Shown: piece by piece, positions 9,432 to 17,453 of the stretch
Position numbering within the stretch: position 1 is the stretch's first letter
How the letters are laid out: every line of letters begins with the position of its first letter
Source: Mycobacterium asiaticum DSM 44297
GTDB lineage: Bacteria; Actinomycetota; Actinomycetes; Mycobacteriales; Mycobacteriaceae
Length of the DNA: 37,201 nt
Direction: 5' to 3'
Assembly (NCBI RefSeq): GCF_000613245.1
Contig: NZ_HG964936.1
Coordinates: forward strand, 704,247-741,447
Translations under genes and position numbers: made by a program
Notes under the pieces: model-generated
The model's database searches: none
Seen by the model: only the letters and a program-made list of their open reading frames with translations
Told to the model about the DNA's origin: nothing

Positions 9432-10559
9432 ATGGTCGAAATCGGCATGGGCCGCAGCGCCCGTCGCACGTATGAGCTCAGTGACATCAACATCGTGCCG
9501 TCGCGGCGCACCCGCTCGTCGCAGGATGTGTCCACGGCCTGGCAGCTGGACGCCTACCGGTTCGAGATCCCGGTCCTGGCCCACCCGACCGACGCCCTGG
9601 TGTCCCCGGAGTTCGCCATCGAGCTGGGCCGGCTCGGTGGGCTGGCCGTGCTCAACGGGGAGGGGCTGTACGGACGGCACGCCGACGTCGAGGCCAAGGT
9701 CGCCCAGCTGGTCGAGGCCGCCACCAAGGAGCCCGAGCCGTCGGCGGCGATCCGGCTGCTGCAGGAGTTGCACGCGGCCCCGCTGAACCCCGACCTGCTG
9801 GGCGCCGCCGTGGCGCGTATCCGCGAGGCCGGCGTCACTACCGCGGTACGGGTCAGCCCGCAGAACGCCCAGGCGCTGACCCCGGTGCTGGTGCAGGCCG
9901 GTGTCGACCTGCTCGTCATCCACGGCACCATCGTCTCCGCCGAGCGGGTGGCCAGCAACGGTGAGCCGCTCAACCTCAAGACCTTCATCTCCGAACTCGA
10001 CATTCCCGTCGTCGCCGGCGGCGTGCAGGACCATCGCACCGCCCTGCACCTGATGCGAACCGGCGCGGCCGGCGTCATCGTCGGCTACGGCTCCACCCAG
10101 GGCGTCACCACCACCGACGAGGTGCTGGGCATCAACGTCGCGATGGCCACCGCGATCGCCGACGCCGCCGCCGCACGCCGCGAATACCTCGACGAGACCG
10201 GCGGGCGCTACGTCCACGTGCTGGCCGACGGGGACATTCACACCTCGGGCGAGTTGGCCAAGGCGATCGCCTGCGGAGCGGACGCAGTGGTGCTCGGCAC
10301 GCCGCTGGCCGAGTCCGCCGAGGCGCTCGGCGACGGCTGGTTCTGGCCGGCCGCTGCCGCGCATCCCTCGCTGCCCCGCGGGGCGTTGCTCCAGATCGCC
10401 GTAGGCGAGCGGCCGCCGCTGGAACGGGTGCTCAACGGCCCCTCCGACGACCCGTTCGGCACGCTGAATCTCGTTGGGGGCCTGCGGCGTTCGATGGCCA
10501 AGGCCGGATACTGCGACCTCAAGGAATTCCAGAAGGTCGGGTTGACAGTCAGCACCTAG
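9432..10559 (+). CDS. guaB3: GuaB3, IMPDH-family protein without CBS domains
   Basis: The 375-residue protein is an IMPDH/GMPR-type barrel that begins 17 bases after guaB2. It lacks CBS domains. In the segment equivalent to the GuaB2 catalytic loop it reads VGYGSTQGVTTTDEVLG, with no cysteine, so ordinary IMPDH chemistry is unlikely. The length and the motif RRTRSSQDVSTAW fit the actinobacterial GuaB3 family. Cyanobacterial GuaB3 has been reported as an XMP reductase, as I recall; whether the mycobacterial protein does this is not shown by sequence. Joint transcription with guaB2 is likely. Confidence 0.93.
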   Translation: MVEIGMGRSARRTYELSDINIVPSRRTRSSQDVSTAWQLDAYRFEIPVLAHPTDALVSPEFAIELGRLGGLAVLNGEGLYGRHADVEAKVAQLVEAATKEPEPSAAIRLLQELHAAPLNPDLLGAAVARIREAGVTTAVRVSPQNAQALTPVLVQAGVDLLVIHGTIVSAERVASNGEPLNLKTFISELDIPVVAGGVQDHRTALHLMRTGAAGVIVGYGSTQGVTTTDEVLGINVAMATAIADAAAARREYLDETGGRYVHVLADGDIHTSGELAKAIACGADAVVLGTPLAESAEALGDGWFWPAAAAHPSLPRGALLQIAVGERPPLERVLNGPSDDPFGTLNLVGGLRRSMAKAGYCDLKEFQKVGLTVST

Positions 10560-10603
10560 GGGTTGCTGTTTAATTCCGATGTAAAGCCGGTCATACTGCA
10601 GCA

Positions 10604-12349
10604 ATGCAGCCTGATTATGACGTCCTGATTATCGGTTCAGGATTCGGCGGCAGCGTCAGCGCGCTGCGGCTCACCGAGAAGGGTTACCGGGTCGGCGTGC
10701 TAGAAGCCGGCAAGCGCTACGCCGACGACGAATTCGCCAAGACCTCGTGGGAGCTGCGCAAATTCCTGTGGGCGCCCAAGCTGGGTTGCTATGGCATCCA
10801 GCGCATCCACCCGCTCAAGAACGTGATGATCCTGGCCGGCGCCGGAGTGGGCGGCGGTTCGCTGAATTACGCGAACACGCTGTACATCCCGAACGACCCG
10901 TTCTTCAACGACCCGCAGTGGCGGGACATCACCGACTGGCGCTCGGAGTTGATGCCGCACTACGAGCAGGCCCAGCGGATGCTCGGCGTGGTCTACAACC
11001 CGACGTTCACCGACGCCGACCGCATTGTCAAAGAGGTCGCCGACGAGATGGGCTGCGGCGACACCTTCGTGCCGACCCCGGTCGGGGTGTTCTTCGGTCC
11101 GGACGGCACGAAGACGCCCGGCAAGAAGGTGCCCGACCCGTACTTCGGCGGTGCCGGACCCGAGCGCACCGGGTGCCTGGAATGCGGCTGCTGCATGACG
11201 GGCTGCCGCTTCGGCGCGAAGAACACTCTCCTGAAGAACTACCTCTATCTGGCTGAATCGGCTGGGGCCGAGGTCATTTCGATGACAACGGTGAAGAACT
11301 TCGAGCAACGTTCCGACGGGGTGTGGGAGGTGCAGACCGTGCGCACCGGCAGTTGGCTGCGCCGCGATCGTCGGACCTACACCGCCAATCACCTGATTCT
11401 CGCCGCGGGAACCTGGGGCACCCAGCACCTGTTGTTCAACATGCGCGACAAGGGCAAGCTGCCGCGGTTGTCCCAGCGGCTGGGTGTGCTGACCCGCACC
11501 AACTCCGAGTCGATCGTCGGTGCCGCGCGGCTCAAGGTGTCACCGGACCTGAATCTGACGCACGGCGTGGCGATTACGTCGTCGATCCACCCGAGTTCCG
11601 ACACGCATGTGGAACCGGTCCGCTACGGCAAGGGCTCCAACGCCATGGGGCTGCTGCAGACGTTGATGACCGACGGCTCCGGTCCCGAGGGCACCGACGA
11701 GCCGCGGTGGCGCCAGTTGATCCGGCTGGCCCGCGAGGACCCGAAGGCGATCATTCGCCTGCTCAACACCAAAGAGTGGAGCGAGCGCACCATGATCGCG
11801 CTGGTCATGCAGAACCTGGACAACTCCATCACCACCTACACCAAGCGCGGCAAGCTCGGCATCCGCTGGTACACCAGCAAACAGGGCCACGGCGAGCCGA
11901 ACCCATCCTGGATCCCGGTCGGCAACGAAGTCACCCGGCGGATCGCCAAGAAAATCGACGGCGTGGCCGGTGGTACCTGGGGCGAGCTGTTCAACATCCC
12001 GCTGACCGCCCATTTCCTGGGCGGGGCGGCGATTGGGGACAGCCCTGACAACGGCGTGATCGACCCCTACCACCGGGTTTACGGCTATCCGAACCTCTAT
12101 GTGGTTGACGGAGCGGCGATCTCGGCGAATCTGGGCGTCAACCCGTCGCTATCGATCACCGCGCAGGCCGAGCGGGCCGCCGCGCTGTGGCCCAACAAGG
12201 GACAGGATGACTTGCGGCCCAAACAGGGTGAGCCGTACCGCCGGCTGGATCCGATCGAGCCCGAGCACCCAGTGGTGCCCGCCGACGCGCCCGGTGCGCT
12301 ACGCCGGTTGCCGATGGAGGAAATCGCCCCGACGGCCGACGCGAGTTAG
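10604..12349 (+). CDS. choD: GMC-type sterol oxidoreductase ChoD
   Basis: The 581-residue flavoprotein begins with the FAD-binding GSGFGG (residues 11-16), has the GMC-like GAGVGGGSLNYANTLY block, and ends with a conserved DGAAISANLGVNPSLSITA segment. A cysteine-rich stretch, CLECGCCMTGC (C191, C194, C196, C197, C201), could hold metal or a cluster. M. tuberculosis ChoD is annotated as cholesterol oxidase (3-beta-OH to 3-keto), but its role in cholesterol use is disputed. It lies 44 bases after guaB3 and ends 8 bases from the convergent sulfatase gene; the VapBC47 pair found here in M. tuberculosis is absent. Confidence 0.93.
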   Translation: MQPDYDVLIIGSGFGGSVSALRLTEKGYRVGVLEAGKRYADDEFAKTSWELRKFLWAPKLGCYGIQRIHPLKNVMILAGAGVGGGSLNYANTLYIPNDPFFNDPQWRDITDWRSELMPHYEQAQRMLGVVYNPTFTDADRIVKEVADEMGCGDTFVPTPVGVFFGPDGTKTPGKKVPDPYFGGAGPERTGCLECGCCMTGCRFGAKNTLLKNYLYLAESAGAEVISMTTVKNFEQRSDGVWEVQTVRTGSWLRRDRRTYTANHLILAAGTWGTQHLLFNMRDKGKLPRLSQRLGVLTRTNSESIVGAARLKVSPDLNLTHGVAITSSIHPSSDTHVEPVRYGKGSNAMGLLQTLMTDGSGPEGTDEPRWRQLIRLAREDPKAIIRLLNTKEWSERTMIALVMQNLDNSITTYTKRGKLGIRWYTSKQGHGEPNPSWIPVGNEVTRRIAKKIDGVAGGTWGELFNIPLTAHFLGGAAIGDSPDNGVIDPYHRVYGYPNLYVVDGAAISANLGVNPSLSITAQAERAAALWPNKGQDDLRPKQGEPYRRLDPIEPEHPVVPADAPGALRRLPMEEIAPTADAS

Positions 12350-12357
12350 CCCGGCCC

Positions 12358-13254
12358 TCAGCCCGCCAGAGCCAGCGGTGCCCCGCTGATGACCCGGCTG
12401 CGCCGGCCGTGCACATCCACGGGGACATCGCCGATCAGGGTGACCCGGTGCATAAGCCGGTACTGGTCGTCGTAGTCGTCGACCGCGCGGTGCTGGGTGG
12501 CCCGGTTGTCCCAGATGGCGACGTCGCCGGGCCGCCAGTTCCATCGAACGGTGTTCTCCGGCACGGTTATTCGTCGCTGCAGCAGTTCGAAGAGCGCGTT
12601 GGACTCGGTGCTGTCCAGGCCGACGAAGCTGCGCACGAAGTTGCCGGCCACCAGCGTGCGCTCGCCGGTTTCCGGGTGGACCCGCACCACCGGGTGCTCG
12701 GTGCGGAAATCGGGCTTCTCGAACGCCTGCCGGAACGCCCGCTGCAGGTCGGTGGCCGACTCGGTGGACACGCTGTCCACGTAGTCGTAGCGGTTGGTGT
12801 GCAGCGCCCACAGATTTTCGACCAGGCACTTCAGCGGCTCGGGCAACGCCGTGTACGCCGCGGCGGTATTGGCCCACAGCGTCGACCCGCCGTAGCTGGG
12901 CAACGTAACCGCACGCAGGATGGACGCCGCCGGGTAGTTCGCGGCGAAGGTGACGTCGGTGTGCCAGCGGTTGGCCTTGCCGAACTCGGAGTTGATCGGG
13001 GTAATGATCGGGGCGTCCGGGGCCAGGGCGGCGGCGGCGGGATGACCGATCGGAGTGCCCAGCAGCGCCGCAAACGCCAACTGTTCGGCGTCGTCGAGCC
13101 GATGCTGATCGCGGCAGAAGATCACCTTGTGGGTCAGCAGGGCCGCGCGAATCTCTTCGACTGCGGCAGCTGGGAGGTCGCCGCTTAGGCGCACTCCGCT
13201 GACCACGGCACCGATGCGGCTGCCGAGCTTGTGCACGACTATCTGGTCTGCCAT
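12358..13254 (-). CDS. Fe(II)/2-oxoglutarate-dependent alkyl sulfatase, Rv3406-like
   Basis: The 298-residue protein belongs to the TauD/AtsK dioxygenase family. The facial triad is H98, D100 (RWHTD) and H255 (TQHRAV); R270 probably binds 2-oxoglutarate. The M. tuberculosis ortholog Rv3406 cleaves alkyl sulfates and also inactivates carboxyquinoxaline DprE1 inhibitors when derepressed. ATG 13254 has a good AAAAAGGA site (13263-13270). The gene is divergent from the TetR gene, and palindromes at 13279-13322 lie over its likely promoter, so repression by that regulator is strongly suggested. Confidence 0.93.
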   Translation of the reverse strand: MADQIVVHKLGSRIGAVVSGVRLSGDLPAAAVEEIRAALLTHKVIFCRDQHRLDDAEQLAFAALLGTPIGHPAAAALAPDAPIITPINSEFGKANRWHTDVTFAANYPAASILRAVTLPSYGGSTLWANTAAAYTALPEPLKCLVENLWALHTNRYDYVDSVSTESATDLQRAFRQAFEKPDFRTEHPVVRVHPETGERTLVAGNFVRSFVGLDSTESNALFELLQRRITVPENTVRWNWRPGDVAIWDNRATQHRAVDDYDDQYRLMHRVTLIGDVPVDVHGRRSRVISGAPLALAG

Positions 13255-13278
13255 CGTTCTCGTCCTTTTTAGAGGGGG

Positions 13279-13296
13279 TGTAGTCGCCCGACTACA
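13279..13296. promoter_or_regulatory. TetR operator O1, perfect palindrome
   Basis: TGTAGTC-GCCC-GACTACA is a perfect 7-4-7 inverted repeat 25 bases upstream of the sulfatase ATG, at or just after its predicted transcription start. The same half-site recurs in O2 and O3. Confidence 0.8.
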
Positions 13297-13302
13297 TCGC
13301 CG

Positions 13303-13332
13303 ACTGTAGTCAGGTGGCTACACATCCCGCAA
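13303..13332 (-). promoter_or_regulatory. Predicted sulfatase promoter
   Basis: On the minus strand, TTGCGG (13332-13327) and TACAGT (13308-13303) are 18 bases apart. Operator O2 fills the spacer and O1 covers the expected start site, a layout suited to steric repression. The hexamers are imperfect, so this is tentative. Confidence 0.45.
13305..13322. promoter_or_regulatory. TetR operator O2
   Basis: TGTAGTC-AGGT-GGCTACA has the same 7-4-7 geometry as O1 with one mismatch. Its centre is 26 bases from that of O1. Confidence 0.75.
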
Positions 13333-13420
13333 GGGGTTGCTGTTACTCCGCCGAGTGTGTGCCTTAAGCAGTTGAAACGCGCTCAACGCGGCATCGGGCC
13401 CACGGGCGACGCGGGCTGCG

Positions 13421-13465
13421 GTGTAGTCACTTGCCGACCCGGTTAACGTTGGCGGGTGACTACAC
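13421..13465. promoter_or_regulatory. Split TetR operator O3 at the tetR start
   Basis: GTGTAGTCAC (13421-13430) and its exact inverse GTGACTACAC (13456-13465) flank 25 bases. The right arm includes the GTG start codon of the TetR gene. The shared TGTAGTC half-site suggests autoregulation. Confidence 0.65.
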
Positions 13466-14025
13466 GGCCGGCAAACGCCTCGCGCGGCCCGATTCCCACT
13501 GGGCGGGAGGAGGTGGCGGCCGCGGTCCTGCAGGCGGCGGCTGACTTGTTTGCCGAGCGGGGCCCTGCCGCGACGTCGATCCGCGACATCGCCGCGCGCT
13601 CGAAGGTCAATCACGGGTTGGTATTTCGTCACTTCGGCACCAAGGAACAGTTGGTCCGCGCCGTGCTCGATCACCTGGGCGCCGAGCTGACAACGCTGCT
13701 GCATTCGGATGCCGAGTCCGAAGTCGTGGATCGGGCGATGGACCGTCAGATGCGGGTGTGGGCGCGGGCTCTGCTCGATGGATACTCGGCCGAACAACTG
13801 AAGACCCGCTTTCCCAACGTGGTCCCGCTGCTTGACTATGCGCGCACGCGTCACGACAAAGATTCCGACGCGCGACTGGCCGTCGCAAATGCCCTCGCGC
13901 TGCGACTGGGTTGGCGGCTGTTCGAACCAATGCTGCGCTCGGCGACCGGGCTCGAGGAGTTGACCGATGCCGATCTGCGGCAGGCGGTGATCGATGAGGC
14001 GACCCGATTGATCGAACCGCACTGA
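13456..14025 (+). CDS. TetR-family repressor, Rv3405c-like
   Basis: The 189-residue protein has the N-terminal TetR helix-turn-helix (about residues 20-66: TSIRDIAARSKVNHGLVFRH then FGTKEQL) and a C-terminal ligand/dimer domain of helices. In M. tuberculosis, mutations in Rv3405c raise Rv3406 expression, so the target is the divergent sulfatase gene. Palindromes upstream and across the start codon support repression of both. The start is GTG 13456; no clear Shine-Dalgarno is seen, so a leaderless transcript is possible. The formyltransferase gene begins 24 bases after the stop and may be co-transcribed. Confidence 0.93.
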   Translation: MTTRPANASRGPIPTGREEVAAAVLQAAADLFAERGPAATSIRDIAARSKVNHGLVFRHFGTKEQLVRAVLDHLGAELTTLLHSDAESEVVDRAMDRQMRVWARALLDGYSAEQLKTRFPNVVPLLDYARTRHDKDSDARLAVANALALRLGWRLFEPMLRSATGLEELTDADLRQAVIDEATRLIEPH

Positions 14026-14049
14026 GCGGTCGAGTAGGGTGCGCGGGCG

Positions 14050-14745
14050 ATGAAAATTCTGATCCTGACCGACAATGTCCACGCCCACGCGATCGCGGCT
14101 GAACTGCAAGCCAAGTACGACGGCGTCGAGGTCTACCAGACTCCGATCGGGCAACTTGCGGGCGTGCCGCGGCTGGACGTCAAGGAGCGCACGGCCGAAA
14201 TCGTCGAGAGCTATGGGTTGGTGCTTTCGTTGCACTGCAAGCAGAAGTTCCCCGACGCACTACTCGACGGAGTCCGGTGTGTGAATGTGCACCCAGGCCT
14301 TAATCCCTACAACCGCGGCTGGTTTCCGCAGGTCTTCTCGATCATCGACGGGCAGAAGGTCGGGGTGACGATCCACGAGATGGACGACCAGCTCGACCAC
14401 GGCCCGATAATCGCCCAGCGTGAATGCCCGATCGCATCATGGGACACCTCGGGCAGCGTCTATGCCCGGCTGCTGGAGATCGAGCGCGAGTTGGTGCTCG
14501 AACATTTCGAGGCCATCCGCGACGGCAACTACACCGCCTCGCCGATGCCCGGCGAGGGAAACCTCAATCTGAAGAAGGACTTCGCCGAACTTCGGCAACT
14601 GGACCTCGGTGAACGAGGAACGTTCGGCCAATTCCTGAATCGGCTGCGCGCGTTGACCCACGACGACTATCGCAATGCCTGGTTCGTCGACGAGAACGGG
14701 CGCAAGGTGTTCGTCCGGCTGGTGCTGGAGCCCGAGGACGGCTGA
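14050..14745 (+). CDS. Sugar-nucleotide N-formyltransferase, Rv3404c-like
   Basis: The 231-residue protein has the formyltransferase core with the Asn-His-Asp triad at N79, H81 (VNVHPGLNPYNRGWFP) and D116 (DDQLDHGPIIAQ). The M. tuberculosis ortholog Rv3404c has been characterised as an N-formyltransferase acting on dTDP-4-amino-4,6-dideoxyglucose with N10-formyl-tetrahydrofolate. The product would be a formylated amino sugar for a surface glycan. It follows the TetR gene on the same strand and precedes the iron-box-controlled FAD gene. The aminotransferase that would supply the amino sugar lies 3 kb away on the other strand. Confidence 0.9.
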   Translation: MKILILTDNVHAHAIAAELQAKYDGVEVYQTPIGQLAGVPRLDVKERTAEIVESYGLVLSLHCKQKFPDALLDGVRCVNVHPGLNPYNRGWFPQVFSIIDGQKVGVTIHEMDDQLDHGPIIAQRECPIASWDTSGSVYARLLEIERELVLEHFEAIRDGNYTASPMPGEGNLNLKKDFAELRQLDLGERGTFGQFLNRLRALTHDDYRNAWFVDENGRKVFVRLVLEPEDG

Positions 14746-14774
14746 AGCGCGGAAGCCCTGCCCGCCCCCGGTGC

Positions 14775-14793
14775 TTATGTTAGCCTTCCCTAA
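14775..14793 (+). promoter_or_regulatory. IdeR-type iron box upstream of the FAD gene
   Basis: TTATGTTAGCCTTCCCTAA matches the IdeR consensus TWAGGTWAGSCTWACCTWA at 17 of 19 positions, 29 bases before the GTG start. The M. tuberculosis counterpart Rv3403c is, as I recall, iron-repressed. Binding here is inferred from the motif. Confidence 0.75.
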
Positions 14794-14822
14794 TTCGGCA
14801 ATTCGATGGAGAGGTGGAGTGC

Positions 14823-16418
14823 GTGCCGCGTACGAGCGCTCCACCGCTGTTCGATCTCGCCTTCATCGGCAGTGGGATCGCCACTTCCATGACCCTGCTG
14901 GAAATGGCGCAGGCCCTGCAGACCGGCCGGCGGCCCACCAAGCTGCGAATCGCGGTCGTGGAGCGCGATGACCAGTTCTGGTGCGGCCTTCCCTACGGAC
15001 GCCGCTCCAGCGTCCGCTCGCTCGCCATCCAGAAGCTCGACGAGTTCATCCACGAACCCGAGAAGTCGGCCTACATCGCCTGGCTGGAGCACAACAAACA
15101 CCGTTGGCTGCCCGCTTTCTCCGACCAAGGCGGCGACGCGGCGGCGCGCTGGATCAGTGACAACCGCGCAGCACTGGATTCCAATCAGTGGGGCGAGCTT
15201 TACCTCCCGCGCAACGTGTTCGGCACATTCATCGGCGAGCAGGTGACTGCCGCCGTCGCTGCGCTGGGAGAATTGAACGTGGCGGAGGTCGTGCCCATCC
15301 GTGCCGAGGCGGTCAGCCTGAGGGCTGCGGACGGTCGCTTCGTGATCGGCCTGAGCTCGGCCGAGCTTGACGAGATCGGCGCACGCAAGGTTGTGGTCGC
15401 CGTCGGTAGTCCTCCGCCGAAGACCCTGTGGACCCACACCGCCCCAGCGCCTTTCACCTACATCAACGACCTGTACCTGCCGGACGGGGAGAGCAACATG
15501 GCGCGGCTGCTCGACGCACTGGAGCGGGTCGAGACGCCAGAGCAGCGCAACGTGTTGATCGTGGGTTCCAACGCGACCTCGCTCGAAGCGTTGTACCTGT
15601 TACGCCACGACGCGCGCATTCGCGGACACGTGGACTCGGTCACGGTCATTTCCCGTTCCGGCTCGCTGCCCTACCCGATTTTCGAGAACCCGCCGGAGTT
15701 CGACTTTCCCCGACTTAACGCGCTGGTTTCAGCGAAAACGGTTGACGCGGAGGGCCTTATGGCGGCGATCCGCGCCGATCTGAAAACCGCTGAACACCGG
15801 TGCCTGAATATCGCCGATCTGTATGACGGCATCGGGGCGCTCGTGGTCCAAGCTCTGGGCAGGATGGATCTCTTGCAGCAGAAGGAGTTTCACTGTGTGC
15901 ACGGGATGAATTACACCAAATTGGTGCGGCGCGCCGGACGCGACTGCCGTCAGGCCGCCGACGAGCTGGCCGCCGACGGCAAACTCTCCGTGCTGGCTGG
16001 AGAAGTCACCAGTGTGGGCGCCTGCACGTCCGGCAGGCCCGTCGCCACGGTGCAATACCGCACCCCGGATGGGGAGCGCAAACATCCGAAAACCTTTGCC
16101 GCGGTCTTGAATTGCGGTGGGTTCGAGGATCTGGACGCATGCTCGTCGCCGCTATTGGTCAGTATGATACGTAACGGCCTGTGTCGGCCGAACCGCACCA
16201 ACCGCGGCGTCCTGGTGAACGACGACTTCGAGGCGAGTCCGGGGTTGCACGTGATCGGGCCGCTGGTCGGCGGCAATTTCAACTCGAAGATCCGGTTCTG
16301 GCATGTGGAGAGCGCACCGCGCATCCGGTCGTTGGCCAAACTGTTGGCGCCCAGCCTGATTTCTGCTCATGGCTACGACGGGACCGTCGGATCGTGCAGA
16401 ACTCAACTCTCGGCTTAA
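14823..16418 (+). CDS. FAD/NAD(P)-binding protein, Rv3403c-like
   Basis: The product has 531 residues. An N-terminal FAD-type Rossmann motif, FDLAFIGSGIATSMTL, and a second dinucleotide motif, RNVLIVGSNATSLEALYLL (about residue 240), are visible; a C-terminal GLHVIGPLVGGNF resembles the closing FAD segment. This matches the FAD-NAD(P)-binding family that includes siderophore-type N-monooxygenases, but the substrate is unknown. GTG 14823 is preferred because GGAGAGG at 14808-14814 is correctly spaced; GTG 14814 would overlap that site. An IdeR-like box precedes it. It converges with the glycosyltransferase gene, with 6 bases between stops. Confidence 0.85.
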   Translation: MPRTSAPPLFDLAFIGSGIATSMTLLEMAQALQTGRRPTKLRIAVVERDDQFWCGLPYGRRSSVRSLAIQKLDEFIHEPEKSAYIAWLEHNKHRWLPAFSDQGGDAAARWISDNRAALDSNQWGELYLPRNVFGTFIGEQVTAAVAALGELNVAEVVPIRAEAVSLRAADGRFVIGLSSAELDEIGARKVVVAVGSPPPKTLWTHTAPAPFTYINDLYLPDGESNMARLLDALERVETPEQRNVLIVGSNATSLEALYLLRHDARIRGHVDSVTVISRSGSLPYPIFENPPEFDFPRLNALVSAKTVDAEGLMAAIRADLKTAEHRCLNIADLYDGIGALVVQALGRMDLLQQKEFHCVHGMNYTKLVRRAGRDCRQAADELAADGKLSVLAGEVTSVGACTSGRPVATVQYRTPDGERKHPKTFAAVLNCGGFEDLDACSSPLLVSMIRNGLCRPNRTNRGVLVNDDFEASPGLHVIGPLVGGNFNSKIRFWHVESAPRIRSLAKLLAPSLISAHGYDGTVGSCRTQLSA

Positions 16419-16424
16419 CGCCCG

Positions 16425-17453
16425 TCACGGTTGCGTTTGAGCGCCGCTACGGCGTCCCTTTCTGAACTGGTGTACGACTGCCGCAGAGTAGACCTGTGTA
16501 GCAGCCTGCGCTTTGGACATCTTGCGCTCAAGGCGACGCAACGGTGTTCCTGTCCAGCGGTGCTGCCAGGCAAGCGCCGCCAATCGCGGATGGTCGGCAA
16601 TGGATTGATGTAGGACGGCATGTCCTGAGGGGCCTGGCAGGCGTGCCAGCTCCGCGAAGACGATATCGGAAACCTTCCCGACAATCCTTTCCCGCGCTTC
16701 GTCGCCCGAAACGAGGTCAAGCATCGCGTTCAGGGACGCAGTCATCCCGTGGCCCCTCTTGCGCCAGAACTCTTGGCGGTCACGATCGACGTCATACCAA
16801 ATACCTTGTGGCTGACGGCGATACACCGCCATCGTCTCTGGCAGCATGGCGATCTCACCGTTTATTGCATGTCGAACATGCAGGTACCAGTCGAGTGGCA
16901 TGACATTGGCCGGTATGTCGTCGTAGCGGATGTCGCGGCGATACATGACGGAATTGGTCTGGATGAAATTGCGCTCCAGCAAGGCTTCCAGGCTCAACTT
17001 GCGGCGTAGACGAAGTGGCGGGAACACTGAATCGGGTGTCCCGTCTGTGTGGACCACCCGCACCGGGTGAAAGCACACAGTCGTTTCGGGATGCTGATCC
17101 ATGAATTCGACCTGCTTGGCCAGCTTGAGCGGATCAGTCCAGAAGTCGTCCCCTTCACACAAAGCGACGTACTGACCTCGCGCGGCGGCGAGCGTCTGCA
17201 CGAAATTCGCGTACACACCGATGTTTTCGGACCTCAGGATCGGTCGGAACAGGACGGGGTAGCGCTCGGCGTATTCCCGGACGATCGCCGGCGTGGTGTC
17301 GGTGGAGGCGTCGTCGGCGATGACGACCTCGACCGGAAAGTCAGTCTTCTGCGCGACGAAGCCGTCCAGGGCGTCGCGAATGTAGGCCTCCTGGTTGTAA
17401 GTGATCGAGACGACACTGACTTTCGGCGAACCGGCGGCGAACGTCTCACTCAC
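16425..17453 (-). CDS. GT2-family glycosyltransferase
   Basis: The 342-residue protein has the GT-A fold signature: VSVVSITYNQEAYIRDAL near the N-terminus, the nucleotide-binding VVIADDASTD (residues 44-52), and the acidic metal site CEGDDFW (99-105). No transmembrane helix is seen, so it is probably cytosolic or peripheral. Its GTG start (17453-17451) overlaps the aminotransferase TGA in a GTGA tetranucleotide, a sign of coupled translation. I do not recall a gene here in M. tuberculosis between Rv3403c and Rv3402c, so it appears to be extra content. It could transfer the amino sugar made by its neighbour; the acceptor is unknown. Confidence 0.9.
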   Translation of the reverse strand: MSETFAAGSPKVSVVSITYNQEAYIRDALDGFVAQKTDFPVEVVIADDASTDTTPAIVREYAERYPVLFRPILRSENIGVYANFVQTLAAARGQYVALCEGDDFWTDPLKLAKQVEFMDQHPETTVCFHPVRVVHTDGTPDSVFPPLRLRRKLSLEALLERNFIQTNSVMYRRDIRYDDIPANVMPLDWYLHVRHAINGEIAMLPETMAVYRRQPQGIWYDVDRDRQEFWRKRGHGMTASLNAMLDLVSGDEARERIVGKVSDIVFAELARLPGPSGHAVLHQSIADHPRLAALAWQHRWTGTPLRRLERKMSKAQAATQVYSAAVVHQFRKGRRSGAQTQP

